Origin: Uloborus plumipes
Lineage: Eukaryota > Arthropoda > Arachnida > Araneae > Uloboridae
NCBI GenBank assembly: GCA_038373865.1
Contig: JAXGGA010005841.1
Coordinates: 1-64,000, forward strand
DNA: 64,000 nucleotides
Direction of reading: 5' to 3'
The notes under the pieces are model-generated. The model did no database searches and had not been told where the DNA came from. It saw only the letters and a program-made list of their open reading frames with translations. Below, in pieces: positions 1-10,271 of the stretch. The translations under genes and the position numbers were made by a program. Positions within the stretch are counted from its first letter, which is position 1. The number at the start of each line of letters is the position of its first letter.

Positions 1-590
1 TATATATCAGCTGCATCCCCTCTCAGCGAGGCTGCAAGTTGACAGGCTTTCGTGGAAGAGTCCCAGGAGTTTGCTTCTGCAACGATGAGGAACTGCTTCT
101 TGTAAATATTCCACGAGGTCTTCCCGTCAAACGTAGCCAGTTTGATGGATGGACGAGAAGTTCCAGCTGCAGCTACACAGTCACTTGAGTTGTTGGAGGA
201 TGCTGATAACTTCGATTCAAGTTCTTTAATTTTCTTTTCAACATTGTTTTCTACTGTGGTGATTCGATTCTCAACGCTGTCAACTTTCTCTTCCAGAGCC
301 TCCACTTTATTTTCCACATTGGTAAATTTACTTTCCACCAAACTTTTCATTGACGTTAAATCGCTTTTAATTTCTTCAGCTAGATCATTTTTCAATTGTT
401 CTTGATTAGTTGCCAGATCAATTTTTAATTGTTCTTGATTAGTAGCCAGTTCATTCTTTAATTGTTCTTGATTAGTAGCCAGAGTCGCCATATCATTCTT
501 TATTTGCTCTTGATTCGCAGCCATGCTCGCAGTCATGTCACTTTTAACAGCGTTGATAGCATCAAGGAGTTTTTTCAGTTGTTCCTCCAT
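1..590 (-). CDS. Gag-like protein of LTR retroelement (N-terminal part)
   Basis: Minus-strand reading frame that starts at the ATG at 590-588 and stays open for about 196 residues until it runs off the left edge. The first ~130 residues are a charged coiled coil containing an 11-residue unit of the type ATNQEQLKNEL repeated about four times. After a Ser-rich linker comes a block with FDGKTSWNIYKKQF and later CQLAASLRGDAADI. This resembles the start of the capsid domain in Ty3/gypsy-type Gag proteins of arthropods (family knowledge). Its place just downstream of a primer-binding site and an LTR fits. Gag would package element RNA into cytoplasmic particles. The frame has no internal stop in the visible part. 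Whether the rest of gag-pol is intact cannot be seen. Confidence 0.72.
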   Translation of the reverse strand, partial: MEEQLKKLLDAINAVKSDMTASMAANQEQIKNDMATLATNQEQLKNELATNQEQLKIDLATNQEQLKNDLAEEIKSDLTSMKSLVESKFTNVENKVEALEEKVDSVENRITTVENNVEKKIKELESKLSASSNNSSDCVAAAGTSRPSIKLATFDGKTSWNIYKKQFLIVAEANSWDSSTKACQLAASLRGDAADI

Positions 591-683
591 TGCTCGAGTA
601 ATCACCCTAAAATTCCGAATTCAAAAAGTCCTTAGGAAGAAAAGTCCAAGTTCACAGATAATTCCACGAAAGTCCTTGAAGAT

Positions 684-701
684 GCCCCACGTTGGGCGCC
701 A
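684..701 (-). promoter_or_regulatory. Primer-binding site of the LTR retroelement
   Basis: Read on the minus strand the site begins TGGCGCCCAACGTGGGGC, four bases after the LTR end. TGG complements the CCA tail of a tRNA, as usual for minus-strand priming. I did not identify which tRNA matches. Confidence 0.65.
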
Positions 702-705
702 AAAT

Positions 706-1315
706 TGTAACGAGTCCGTAGCACCTTCAACTTTCTTCAAATGAGCATTCCAATCTTGAGGAAGTAACTATAAATTTATTTACAAGTATTTACACTATTT
801 ACAATAAGAGCAGAAAACAATTGCTAAACATCAGCAATTAGGCAGCAAACACTAGACTGTACTCTCAACAGTAATTCAGCACCACGTATCTAACGTGAAC
901 AGTAATTAAGCAATTACAAAAGCAAAACAAACATTCGCCCAAGCGAATAGCGAATAAAACGAGTCACCAGAATCAAATCTGAAAACAACTGACTGACTTG
1001 TGTTCAAGGCCAGCTATTTATACACGGAAAGAAATGTCCACAATATTCGAGAAAAACCTGGAATATTTTGTTTCATTCCTAACATTACGTAATCCATTCA
1101 CAAATTCTAGCGATAAGAAAAAAACCACGCGAAAATGTCTTCACGCTTATTAAAGTTAGGGCAAGTGTAAAAACTACAAAGTGTTACAGGGCCGGTATAC
1201 TAGTGATAAAGGTGATATCTTCAGATACTTTTGCAACATGACGTCAGATAAAACCAAAACTAATGAAAATGATGCAAGGCAGGAAAAACAACAACTATTT
1301 ACAAGATTTGTAACA
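706..1315 (-). repeat. Long terminal repeat (5' LTR, minus orientation)
   Basis: Element of about 610 bp bounded on the minus strand by TGTTACAAATC at 1315 and CGTTACA at 706, giving TG...CA ends. It contains a TATA box (TATAAATAG at 1022-1014), an initiator-like TCAGT about 30 bases downstream, and an AATAAA at 780-775 that could serve as polyadenylation signal. The primer-binding site and gag start follow. The second LTR would lie left of the window, so the 5-bp target duplication (candidate ATACT at 1316-1320) cannot be confirmed. Confidence 0.65.
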
Positions 1316-1568
1316 ATACTTTCTTGAGAAATTAATTAACATAAATGAGCTCTAAATAGTTATATTATAAGCAATACCCAATCTTGTGATTGGGATAGTC
1401 CTGTTTTTAATTGAAGAATTTCTTGAATATCACATGAATATCAGGAAAATAAATGAGGTCTTTTCGTTTGATGTAGGATACTTTATGACAAATTTCATTT
1501 GATGGGCTACTAACTGAGCATGGTGATAAAGAGCTATTAATTTCAGCATCGAATTCCATTTTACCTTA

Positions 1569-2165
1569 TTAACAGTTAAATATTTATAAAATAATTAAAT
1601 AAATAATTTAATATAAAGCCATGCTTGAAGAATTAAAATTAGTGCAACTAATTTATTCCCATACTGATCTTTACAAAACTGACATGTGTTGAGCACTGAT
1701 AAGAACTGACAAGAATAAGTTTACTCACTAAAATACTAGTTCACAGATACTATAAAGCGTACATTCTATTTTCTACAAAATAATACTGCAACAAAGAACA
1801 AGGGTATAAAGGGGTAGGTACTAAAGAATTTCTTGAAAAATCAATTAAAATAAAGGAGCTTCGAATATTTATCTCATAGGCAATACCCAATCTTGTGATT
1901 GGATGTTCCTGATTGATGGCTATAAACAGGAGGATATCCTTGTTCTTTGTTGCAATATTATTTTGTAGAAAATAGAATGTATGCTTTATAGTATCTGTGA
2001 ACTAATATTTTAGTGAGTAAACTTTTTCTTGTCAGTTCTTATCAGTGCTCAAAGCATGTCAATTTTGTAAAGATCAGTATGGGAATAAATTAGTTGCACT
2101 AATTTTAATTCTTCAAGCATGGCTTTATATTAAATTATTTATTTAATTATTTTATAAATATTTAT
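1569..2165. repeat. Foldback repeat with ~230-bp arms
   Basis: The left arm (about 1569-1804) and right arm (about 1938-2165) are imperfect reverse complements. Both carry the stretch around AAAATAGAATGTA, the stretch around GATAAGAACTGACAAG and the AATTAAATAAATAATTTA block. The loop of ~130 bases holds a near copy (1827-1910) of sequence just left of the structure (1323-1405), including GCAATACCCAATCTTGTGAT. It has no coding potential. It is probably an old foldback or MITE pair; the family is not recognised. Confidence 0.65.
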
Positions 2166-3115
2166 TTTAATTTCTAAAGAAAGTATTTAGTGCTTTATAA
2201 TTATGAATGCATAATGCTCAGGCATCAGAGAAATACTTTTTCTTGTTTTCATCAATTATCTAATTTATTGTTCAATGATTTAATAAATTAAATTTCATGA
2301 CATATTGGGTAGATAATACAGCTAATAATAAATATATCATTATTTTTTGGTTTAATTAATTTTAAGTCCATGAGAGGGGGAACAAAAGCATATGGTTGTC
2401 GCTAAAAACATGCATATACTGTTAGCAGGATATCTCTTAATGGGAGAAATAACCAAAAGTAAACTCTTTTTCTGTGAATAGCTAACATATCAGTGGCTTG
2501 TTTAAAAAAAAAATTAAAGTTTCTACTGCTCCCCCTTTATGAGAAAAATGGCTGCCAAGATGGCCAAAAACGCATTTTTTGCCTTACGGCTTATCTTTAA
2601 GCTAAAATATTTCCAAGAAGGAGTGAGAAACCCAAAAAATTTATTGCGTAGCAATTTACAAGGGGGACCTGTACACTACCAGAAAGTGAGAAAACCTTTG
2701 GTTTTGTTTGCCTTTTTTTGTAATAAATGCCTGAATTTTAGCAAAATCTGCAAAATCAAGTTTTTGTGGTGACAACTTCAAAGAGCCCTGTACCTTGGCA
2801 ATTTTCATTATGAACGTTCTAGTATTTTTTTTTTCAGAATGCCTGGAGTAACTAATTTCCATAGATATCTAACACTTTTATTTTGCACGAGTACGATTTT
2901 TTATAAAAAATGATTAAATAACATCACTTTTTTAGTATTTTGACGTGGCGGACAAACTTTGAGGGCATGTATCTCAGAAAATAAGTGGAGCAGGTAACTT
3001 TCCTTTTGGGCTTTTTCATACCTCTATACCATCAATCTGTGTACCAAATTAAAAAAAAATCCGAGTCGGTCGTGCGACCAACTTTTTTTTTTTCGGTGAT
3101 TTGGTATGGAATCGC
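2166..3115. other. Unassigned AT-rich stretch, ends in a MITE-like terminus
   Basis: No gene is supported. The right end (about 3088-3115) reads GATTTGGTATGGAATCGCTC, closely resembling the right terminus of the long-TIR element at 50557-53192 (GATTTGGTATGGAATGACCC). This suggests a decayed relative whose left end I could not find. Confidence 0.35.
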
Positions 3116-3353
3116 TCATTTATAAAATAAATAATATTTATAAAATAAATAATATTTATAAAATAAATAATATTTATAAACTAAATAATATTTAAAAAAT
3201 AAATAAGATTTTAAAAAATATATAAAATCAATTAGATTTAATAAAATAAATAAAATAAAGAAGAGGGTAAAAATAAAAAGCAAAAGAGGGTAGTGAAAAA
3301 AACAATGGGGGGGGGGGATCTGCGCCATTAAGCTTAAGGGGGATGGGCACTCC
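3116..3353. repeat. Truncated hAT-like MITE of the CAGGGGTGCCCAT family
   Basis: AT-rich body (ATTTATAAAATAAATA repeats) followed by a G-run, TGCGCCATTAAGCTT and GATGGGCACTCCTG. The order matches the right halves of the copies at 7192 and 7816 (inverted there). The left terminus is missing. Confidence 0.55.
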
Positions 3354-3478
3354 TGCTCCTATGTAACCATATCGCCCCTTTTTGCAGTGTATTTTCGCTC
3401 TGCTGTATTAAAGTGTGATAGATTAAATTTAATTTAAGATATTTTGCGAAAATTTACCAGAGTTGAACTTTAAACTAA

Positions 3479-3851
3479 ATCTCCCCAAAAACAACAGTGT
3501 TGTAAAAAAATCCCCCGCCAAGAAAACCTTAAATACTCAGCCTTAAAAAGTTATGATATCGAGTTTTCCCGCCAAGTTTGTGCCAAACTACAACTAACGT
3601 GTTTGGATAGTTCTTTTAAATTGTTTTCAGTTTTGCCAGGCGGGAAGCTTTGTCTTGTGAGGTGGTTGTTTAATGAGTAAAAACTTCCCGCCTGGCAGGA
3701 CTGAAAACAATTTAAAAGAACTATACATACAGGTTAGTTGTAGTTTGGCACAAACTTGGCGGGAAAACTCGATATCATAACTTTTTAAGGCTGAGTATTT
3801 AAGGTTTTCTTGGCGGGGGATTTTTTACAACACTGTTGTTTTTGGGGAGAT
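3479..3851. repeat. Large hairpin repeat, ~169-bp arms
   Basis: The arms 3479-3647 and 3684-3851 are nearly perfect reverse complements with a 36-base spacer. Each arm contains CCCCGCCAAGAAAACC, TTATGATATCGAG and CCAGGCGGGAAG or their complements. It is non-coding and probably a foldback transposon. Related TTCTTGGCGG words recur at 3942 and 4837-4870, so the parent repeat may extend to about 4900. Confidence 0.75.
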
Positions 3852-4924
3852 ATCACATGTTTCTGCATTAATATTATTTCTTTGCCTGTTTTTTTTTCTC
3901 TTCAAAATTTACTTTGCATGTTTTTTTTCCCTTCAACATTTTTCTTGGCGGTCCGACATATGTGGTTTTCTTGGCTGCATGCATTTAGTGCAAAAGTTCA
4001 AGGATCTTTTTCAGTCTAGGATAAATTTGAAATCAATCACAATGTACCACCCGAACTGACGCAAAACAAAGCTAGTTGCTAACAATACTATGATTAAATT
4101 AAAAGTTAAAAAAAAAACCCCAACCCTTACTGCCGATCTCATATTAAAATGAACTAAATTGAAGATCCCTTTTAAAAGCCTTATGCAATAAAATCAATTA
4201 CAAATATTTTATTTGTTAACAAATAGAAACTGGCAACAGATGAAATTATAAATCATTGAGTTTTCTTTCCTCGTCGCCCAACAATGACAACATAAATGCT
4301 CAGATGTTGAACAGAGCTAGTAGATAGAAATCGGACCAATTTTAAGCATTAATAACTCCGGGGTGCGATGACCCCGGGGGGGGGGGGTGAATTTTGGGAA
4401 AACGTCCTCAATGTCTCATCGAGAATATTCATACCAAAATTCAACACTAAAGACCCCCGGGGAGAAAAGATACGGAAAATAAAAACGAGGGGGAGGGAGT
4501 GGGGAGTCGAAAAACGCCCTATGCCGAGCTTTGGGACAAAATAAATGTAGGTGCAAAAGCAGAGCTCTATCCGAGTTACCGTTAAGTCTGGACCCCTGTC
4601 AAACAATTTTTAAAAAGTGCGAAAAATAGCGATTTTTCAACATTTATCACCCCTTCCCCTGAGGGCCCTGGATGTTTTGCTTTAGTATGTGCCGTCAGTG
4701 GCCGCTGGAGATTGAGTATACCAAAAATGAACTCTAAGGAACTTTATGGGGCTGAGATACAGAGGGGGGGAAAACCCCGGTTTGGTTAATCGCGTAATCA
4801 GTCCTTAGTCGCTCTTTACATTTTTCTTGGCGACGGAAATTTCTTGGCGGCTTGTATTTAGTTTTCTTGGCGGGGCGGGACGCTCCCGCGTCCCGTGATT
4901 TTATAAATTCTTAAATCTACTTTA
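3852..4924. other. Unassigned stretch with a GC-rich hairpin
   Basis: No gene is supported. It contains a CCCCGGGGGG-rich segment at 4360-4460 and a perfect 8-bp stem (CGGGACGC / GCGTCCCG) at 4876-4895 in otherwise AT-rich DNA, just before the Helitron at 4925. Confidence 0.4.
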
Positions 4925-5476
4925 TCTATATACATAAAAGACTACTTTTGTATCCGTATGTCCGGGGTAATCTTCTAAATTACTGAACCGATTTTAACCA
5001 TTTTTTTCACCGTAGATAGCTACAGTAACAGGGAGCAGGATAAGCTATAATTTATTTCTAAAAAGCTTAGTTTAAAAAAGTTATTATGGAAAATAGTGAA
5101 TTTCATATAGTTTCCCCATTAAATGATTAAATTTTCAGTCCATTGTTGCAAAAAAAATTTTTGCCTAGTAACAACAATATTAATGGTGATCATAATGAAA
5201 ATGTGAACCAAGGCTTCTCTGGAGTAAGTATGAAATTTATTGCATTCTTAGGATTTTTAGATTCATCTGTGCCACCAATAATCGCTAACGAGACTAAATA
5301 AAAAGATAATTGATTTTGGCAACAGTTAGAGAACAGAAAATGTTTATAGTCAAAAAATTTCTGAGTTAGGTACATAAGATATTTTCACCAATGTAGTCAC
5401 AAGGATATAAACTAATGATGGGACTTATTTTACGTGTAATGTTTGGAAATACTTGACTCCAGTGCGATTGATTTTA

Positions 5477-6356
5477 CAGGGTGCGACAGAGAAACTTGCT
5501 GATTTTAATTGGATGCTAATTAGCAAGGAGTGGTCAGAAAGGAGTGGGAAGAGTCTCATTTTAAAGAGAGGGTCCTGAAGTTTTGTTATCTCATGGTTTA
5601 GTTGTCGTCATGCGTTGGACAAAGGAGCAACGAGCATTCGCCGCCGAATCTTTCGGTGGTCGCCACTCAACGTGCCTTCCGAATTCGGTTCAAAATTCAG
5701 CCCATTGTTCCCATTCCTGGCTGGGAATCGACTGTTTTGTGGGTGAAAACATTCAGGGAAAGTGAGTGTGGCAAACAGAGGCCCAGCAGGAGGTCAACGG
5801 ATTTCCAGAACCCTAGAAAACGTGGAAAAAGTGAGGGAGTCGTTTTTGCGCTCTCCCAGGCGTTCGGCGCGTAAACACGCTGCTGCTTTGGGGATTTTTG
5901 ATTGGACACTGAGACGAATTCTTCACAACGAACTCCAGTTTCATCCCTACAAACTTGCTGTGGTTCACCAGTTGAGTGATAGCGTCTCCTTGAAAGGTGA
6001 CGTACCGTGGCCGGCCCGCTCTTCCGATTTGACACTCTGTGACTATTTTTATGGGGGTATCTCAAACCGATCGTTTACAACGACAAGCCCCGGACCCTGC
6101 AACGCCTGAAGAACAACATCCGGCTTGCTATCACCAACATCCCATCAGTCGATATGCTCAAAAGAGTGCAACAAATCTAGGGTACATGAGTGCATCATTA
6201 ACAGGGGCCGTCATTCTTCCCGATGTAGTTTTTAAATCTAACTAATATAAAAATTCAGAATGGGTACCATATCTTATAAAAAGTAGTAAACTGAAGCATG
6301 ATGTACTTTTCCCTTAGTTGACTCTTCAAGTCTGCAAGTTTCTCCGCCGCACCCTG
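5477..6356 (+). mobile_element. Internally deleted mariner-like element inside Helitron A
   Basis: 880 bp, with ends CAGGGTGCGACAGAGAAAC and GTTTCTCCGCCGCACCCTG flanked by TA on both sides. Plus-strand remnants in shifting frames match a mariner-like transposase: a helix-turn-helix start (MRWTKEQRAFAAES), a middle block (SPRRSARKHAAALGI, HNELQFHPYKLAV) and the third catalytic region (WPARSSDLTLCDYF). The segment that should hold the first two catalytic aspartates is absent, so no active enzyme can be made. The copy at 10471-11350 has the same length and the same deletion. Confidence 0.78.
5583..6245 (+). pseudogene. Decayed mariner transposase remnant (copy A)
   Basis: Short out-of-frame pieces from 5609 to 6240 together read as the N-terminal DNA-binding region and the C-terminal tail of a mariner-family transposase. 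The DD core between the HFHPYKLAV block and the PWPARSSDL block is deleted. Several frameshifts break it further (for example around 5660, 5770 and 6060). The C-terminal LPDVVFKSN resembles the usual family ending. Confidence 0.75.
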
Positions 6357-6509
6357 TACCAAGCCTATAACGTTTCCGATTTACCTAAACATTATTTGTA
6401 GCTTGCATTTGTATTTAAGGTGTGTAATACAGTTTTTTAGTTTGTCCAGTCAGAAAAAATTGCCATTGTTTACAGAAGTAGTCATTGTGTGTATAGATAT
6501 GCACTTTAA

Positions 6510-6752
6510 CCTGTTAACTGGGTATGACGAAATATTTCGTCATACATAAAAGCCTACAGCAATGGGCATGACGAAATTTTTCGTATATTCTTATTGTGCA
6601 TTTCAGTGTTTTATATATTTTTATTATTGTGTTGTATTATTTACATACTGAGATGTGAATTATTATTTGTGGTGTGATATTACTTATCGCTGCGAAAAAA
6701 AAGTCCCCATTGTGAAACGAGTTGAGCAATAGCTAATTCCCCGGTTAACAGG
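6510..6752. mobile_element. piggyBac-like MITE (CCTGTTAAC family)
   Basis: 243 bp, flanked by TTAA at 6506-6509 and 6753-6756. The terminal inverted repeats are CCTGTTAACTGGG and CCCGGTTAACAGG (12 of 13 matching). An internal palindrome (ATGACGAAATATTTCGTCAT) sits near the left end. The inverted sister Helitron has a single TTAA at 10319-10322 at the same point, which is the empty site. Confidence 0.85.
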
Positions 6753-6834
6753 TTAATGTTGAAAAATTCATGAACGAGTGTCACTAAAACACCATACCCG
6801 GCCGAAACTCGGGCAGGGCCGGGTACCCGGCTAG

Positions 6835-7191
6835 TATATTTATAACTTAAATAGATATTAAGTCAAAATAAGCTAAAAGTTTTGGCGACCAAGTTCTGAG
6901 CAAAAATAATAAATCTAAAAACGAAAGCACACCTGAACAAAACAAAAACGGAACTAATCTTCTTCCTTGAGTTTTTCCATCTTAAAAGTACTGGATAGAG
7001 TTAAATCAGTAAATGAGAGTGATAATTAATGCGGCGTAGGATCGTATAGACCTTGAGAATTGTTTCATTTAATGTGCTCCGAAAAGTGTTTTCTTTTTAG
7101 TGTCAATAGATAGACCTAACCCAAGTAGCATCAACTCATCGGATTTTGCTCGGCCGATCAACAAAATCCTGGTAAACTGATCCTGTAACGC
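6835..7191. other. Unassigned stretch
   Basis: No gene is supported. The 7130-7185 part (CATCGGATTTTGCTCGGCCGATCA) resembles the CATCGG-rich sequence at 16060-16380, so it may be a fragment of that repeat. Confidence 0.3.
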
Positions 7192-7658
7192 AGGGGTGCC
7201 CATAGGGGGGTTGCGCCATCTAAATTTTTGGGGGGATTTTTTAAAACTAATTTATTTATTTAAATTATTCAATTATTTATCTTTTTAATTCAAATTACTT
7301 GCTGATTTTTTTAAATAAAAATTATTCATGAATTTATTTTTTTATTTAAATTATTTTTTTTTTATTTCTTTATTATTGTTTTATTTATTTATTTATTTTG
7401 TGTTTGTGTGTGTGTTTGGAATGTCTGGAAGAGGAAAAAAGCTATTCTATTCTTCACATAATTAGTACTTCTAAAAAATTAATATATAAAAAAATAATAG
7501 TTATAATTAAAAAAAATAATAATAATATTTAAAAAATAAACATCATTAAAAAATAAATAAAATAAAAAAGAGGGGTTAAAATAAATAGCACAAAAGGATT
7601 GAGAAAATTTGTGGGGGGGAATTTGCGCCATTGAGCTTGGGGGGGATGGGCACCCCTA
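7192..7658. mobile_element. hAT-like MITE, CAGGGGTGCCCAT family, copy 1
   Basis: Begins CAGGGGTGCCCATAGGGGGG and ends GATGGGCACCCC. The AT-rich body includes simple TTTATT and GTGTGTTTGGAATGTCTGGAAG sequence. It has no coding capacity. The family assignment rests on copy 2, which has an 8-bp target duplication. Confidence 0.7.
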
Positions 7659-7815
7659 TGAATAAAGATTCATTCAAATACGGCGAATTTGTTCCTAAGT
7701 ATTAAATCTGTTGCTCCAACTTACATACACAAAATGAGATATTGCCGTTTCTTACGCTTCAAGTTGAATTTAACTAAACAGCCGTTAAAAAGCTGGAAAA
7801 TACTGTCGGTACAAA

Positions 7816-8289
7816 CAGGGGTGCCCATCCCTTCCAAGCTCAATGGTGCAAATCCCCCCCAAAATTTTCACAACCCTCTGATGCTTTTTATTTTTATTCC
7901 TATCTCTCTTTTTTATATTATTTATTTTTTTTAATATTATTATTATTTTTTTAATATTTATTTATTTATTTTTTAAAAATTATAACTATTATTTTATTAT
8001 TTATTATTAATTTTCTAAAAGTACTAATTATGCGTAGAACAGAATCGCTTTTTCTCTCTTCCGAACATTCCAAGCACACTCACACACATAAACTAAATAA
8101 ATAAATAATAATAACAAAGAAATAAAAAAACTAATTTAAATTGAAAATATTAATTAATGAATAATTTTTATTAAAAAAATCAGAAAATAATTTAAATAAA
8201 TAAGTAAACAAATAAATTAGTTTGAAAAAATCCCCCTCAAAAATTTTGATAGCTCAATAATCCCCCCCGCCCCCCTGTGGGCACCCCTG
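7816..8289. mobile_element. hAT-like MITE, CAGGGGTGCCCAT family, copy 2
   Basis: 474 bp, inverted relative to copy 1 and 157 bp from it. Ends are CAGGGGTGCCCATCCC and GTGGGCACCCCTG. Flanks GGTACAAA (7808-7815) and GGTACCAA (8290-8297) form an 8-bp target duplication with one mismatch, as expected for hAT elements. Confidence 0.8.
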
Positions 8290-8297
8290 GGTACCAA

Positions 8298-10116
8298 CAG
8301 CAGATGCGGCTGCAAAATCGATGCAAAAAAACCGTGTAGGGCCGCATTTGTACTTTTTCTATTAAGTCCTTCGCTGTGAGCAAAAGACGTAGCTTTTAAA
8401 TTTTCACCCGTTTGGAATTGTGACTGACGAACCGTTGGTATCGTTTTTATATATAATTTAGTTGGTCATTTTCAGAACTGGTAGCGTACGCAAGCCTGAA
8501 GAGCAGCCAGCAGTCTTTTTTGAGCTAAAAACAATTTATTTTGCATATGTGTCCAACTTTTTAAGAGCCAAATATTTATCGTTTACGTGAACGCATTCAT
8601 GTTGCGTCTTTTCAATTGATTTCAAGATTTTTAAATTAGGTATTCCGTGTTTCTCATGACTCTCAACAGATGGCGCTACGTACCTTTATTTTTCTCTATT
8701 TTTAAGTTCGGAGGCGACTTTTTCTACAGGAGTGATAGCTGCTGAAGTCTTATGTTGCACTATAAAAAAAATCCCGGGATAGGAATTTTACTTAATCGCA
8801 TCGGATGGGATGGCACGAGCACGTGACCTCGTGATGCATTCTGTTTGTTTTGTTGACCGCGCGAAGAACGTTGAGGATTATGCGGTTTGACGTGATAGTA
8901 ATTTCATGCAGATTTATGGATTGTGTAACTTTTGATTATGTGTGTAATTGAATTAAAAATTCGAGTTTAATATGTAAGCATTTGAACAAAATTTAAAGTA
9001 TTTATACTTTAATACAGTGGACTTTCTAAAATCTATTCAGCTAAGAATCAAACGAATTGCTGACTTCAGGAACTTCAGGTCACTGATTTGTTTACATTTT
9101 TCTTATGTTAAATTGCAAAAGAACGAAATCATTTTTAAAAATGCTCTTTTCAAAGATATGTAGCAGTCAATATTAATTTTAGCGCGCAAGATTTCTTGTA
9201 ACATTTTAATTTATGCTTTTCTATTTATATTTAAGTAAGTCTTGTTTACTGGAGTTTTCCAATACTGATACACGTTTTTATTTTTTATTGTACTGTTATA
9301 TTACTATGTAGTTCCAGACAAAGGTTTGCATAAAATCTAAATATTGAAATAAAACTTTGTCAAAATTAATAAAAGGCACATTAGAGTCCGGGTTATCTAC
9401 TATAAACAGAGAACAGTGGAAAATATAAAGGGTTATATTAATGAAGTATTAAAAAACACTGAAATAAAACTTGTGACTAGGGCTCATAATTTCGGGGGTC
9501 ATTCACCCTCATCGTCTTTTAGAGGTTAATGTATTTTCATGAAAGTGGATGTGGTTTTCCGGCACAATTTACATTAAGTCTAACTCCCCCCCCCCTTTTG
9601 CCCGATTTTGGGTAGTCGGTAATTTTACGTGTATGTAATTGTGATTTTATTCTTTTTTTTCCATGTCACATTGAGTACATACCCTTTATCGCACCCCCTC
9701 CCCCCGGGAAAAGTTTGAATTGACAAGCCTGTTTACAAGTCAATTAATGCCATTGATTTTTCCTTTGTGATAAATTTTATACTATTGGGGGAATTCTCCC
9801 AGCCAGAGCCATGTTAGTAAGAGATGACCCACTCAGTGAGGTGCTCCAGCTATCTGTATCCATACACTGACTGACACCTGAAAGCTATTGGCTGACTATT
9901 TTACTACAATTTTTGTGTTGCCTAGTAAACTAAGAAGTAAATGAAGCGCATTTGTCTGATAATCAAAGGGCAGATAACCTGGACTTTACCATGTACCAAA
10001 ATGTACACATACAAAGTGTAAGGGTAGATCTTGCACCTTGTTTTTGAAGGAGATCATTACCGGAAAAGGGAGTCAAATTGAGGGCCAAAAATGGGGGTTT
10101 AGGGGAAATTTTTCGA
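8298..10116. other. Unassigned stretch, possible non-repeat DNA
   Basis: No gene is supported. It holds a comparatively GC-rich segment at 8760-8890 with an E-box (CACGTG at about 8820) and a C-run segment at 9585-9710. A single left-end-like motif of pogo elements (ATACAGTGGAC) occurs near 9012 without a partner. Confidence 0.3.
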
Positions 10117-10265
10117 GACAGTGAAATCTTGTTACAACATACATCATTGGACCACAAATTTTGTATGTTGTAATGGAATGTACGAAACAATTAAATCGGT
10201 ACCGAAAATGCATTTCGTTAAACAGAATATTTCATAGTATTGGTATTCGTTGTAATGATATTTCC
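10117..10265. repeat. Fragment of a pogo/Tigger-like MITE
   Basis: Starts ACAGTGAAATCTTGTTACAAC, typical of pogo-type termini, and contains a second TTGTAATGGAATGTACGAAAC block. The right end is lost at the junction with Helitron copy B. Confidence 0.4.
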
Positions 10266-10271
10266 GGGTAT

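Larger units (their letters stand above)
4925..6834 (+). mobile_element. Non-autonomous Helitron, copy A
   Basis: It begins TCTATATACATAAAAGAC after an A and ends GGGTACCCGGCTAG before a T. These are the 5' TC and 3' CTAG ends with A/T target expected of Helitrons, and GC-rich palindromic sequence precedes CTAG. The body carries an inserted mariner derivative (5477-6356) and a piggyBac-like MITE (6510-6752). No helicase remnant was recognised. An inverted sister copy lies at 10272-11894. Confidence 0.68.

Noticed and set aside
9780..9920. Possible tRNA-derived or other SINE (CAGCCAGAGCCATGTTAG onward)
   Set aside because: I found no A/B box pair, no poly(A) or simple-repeat tail and no second copy in the window.
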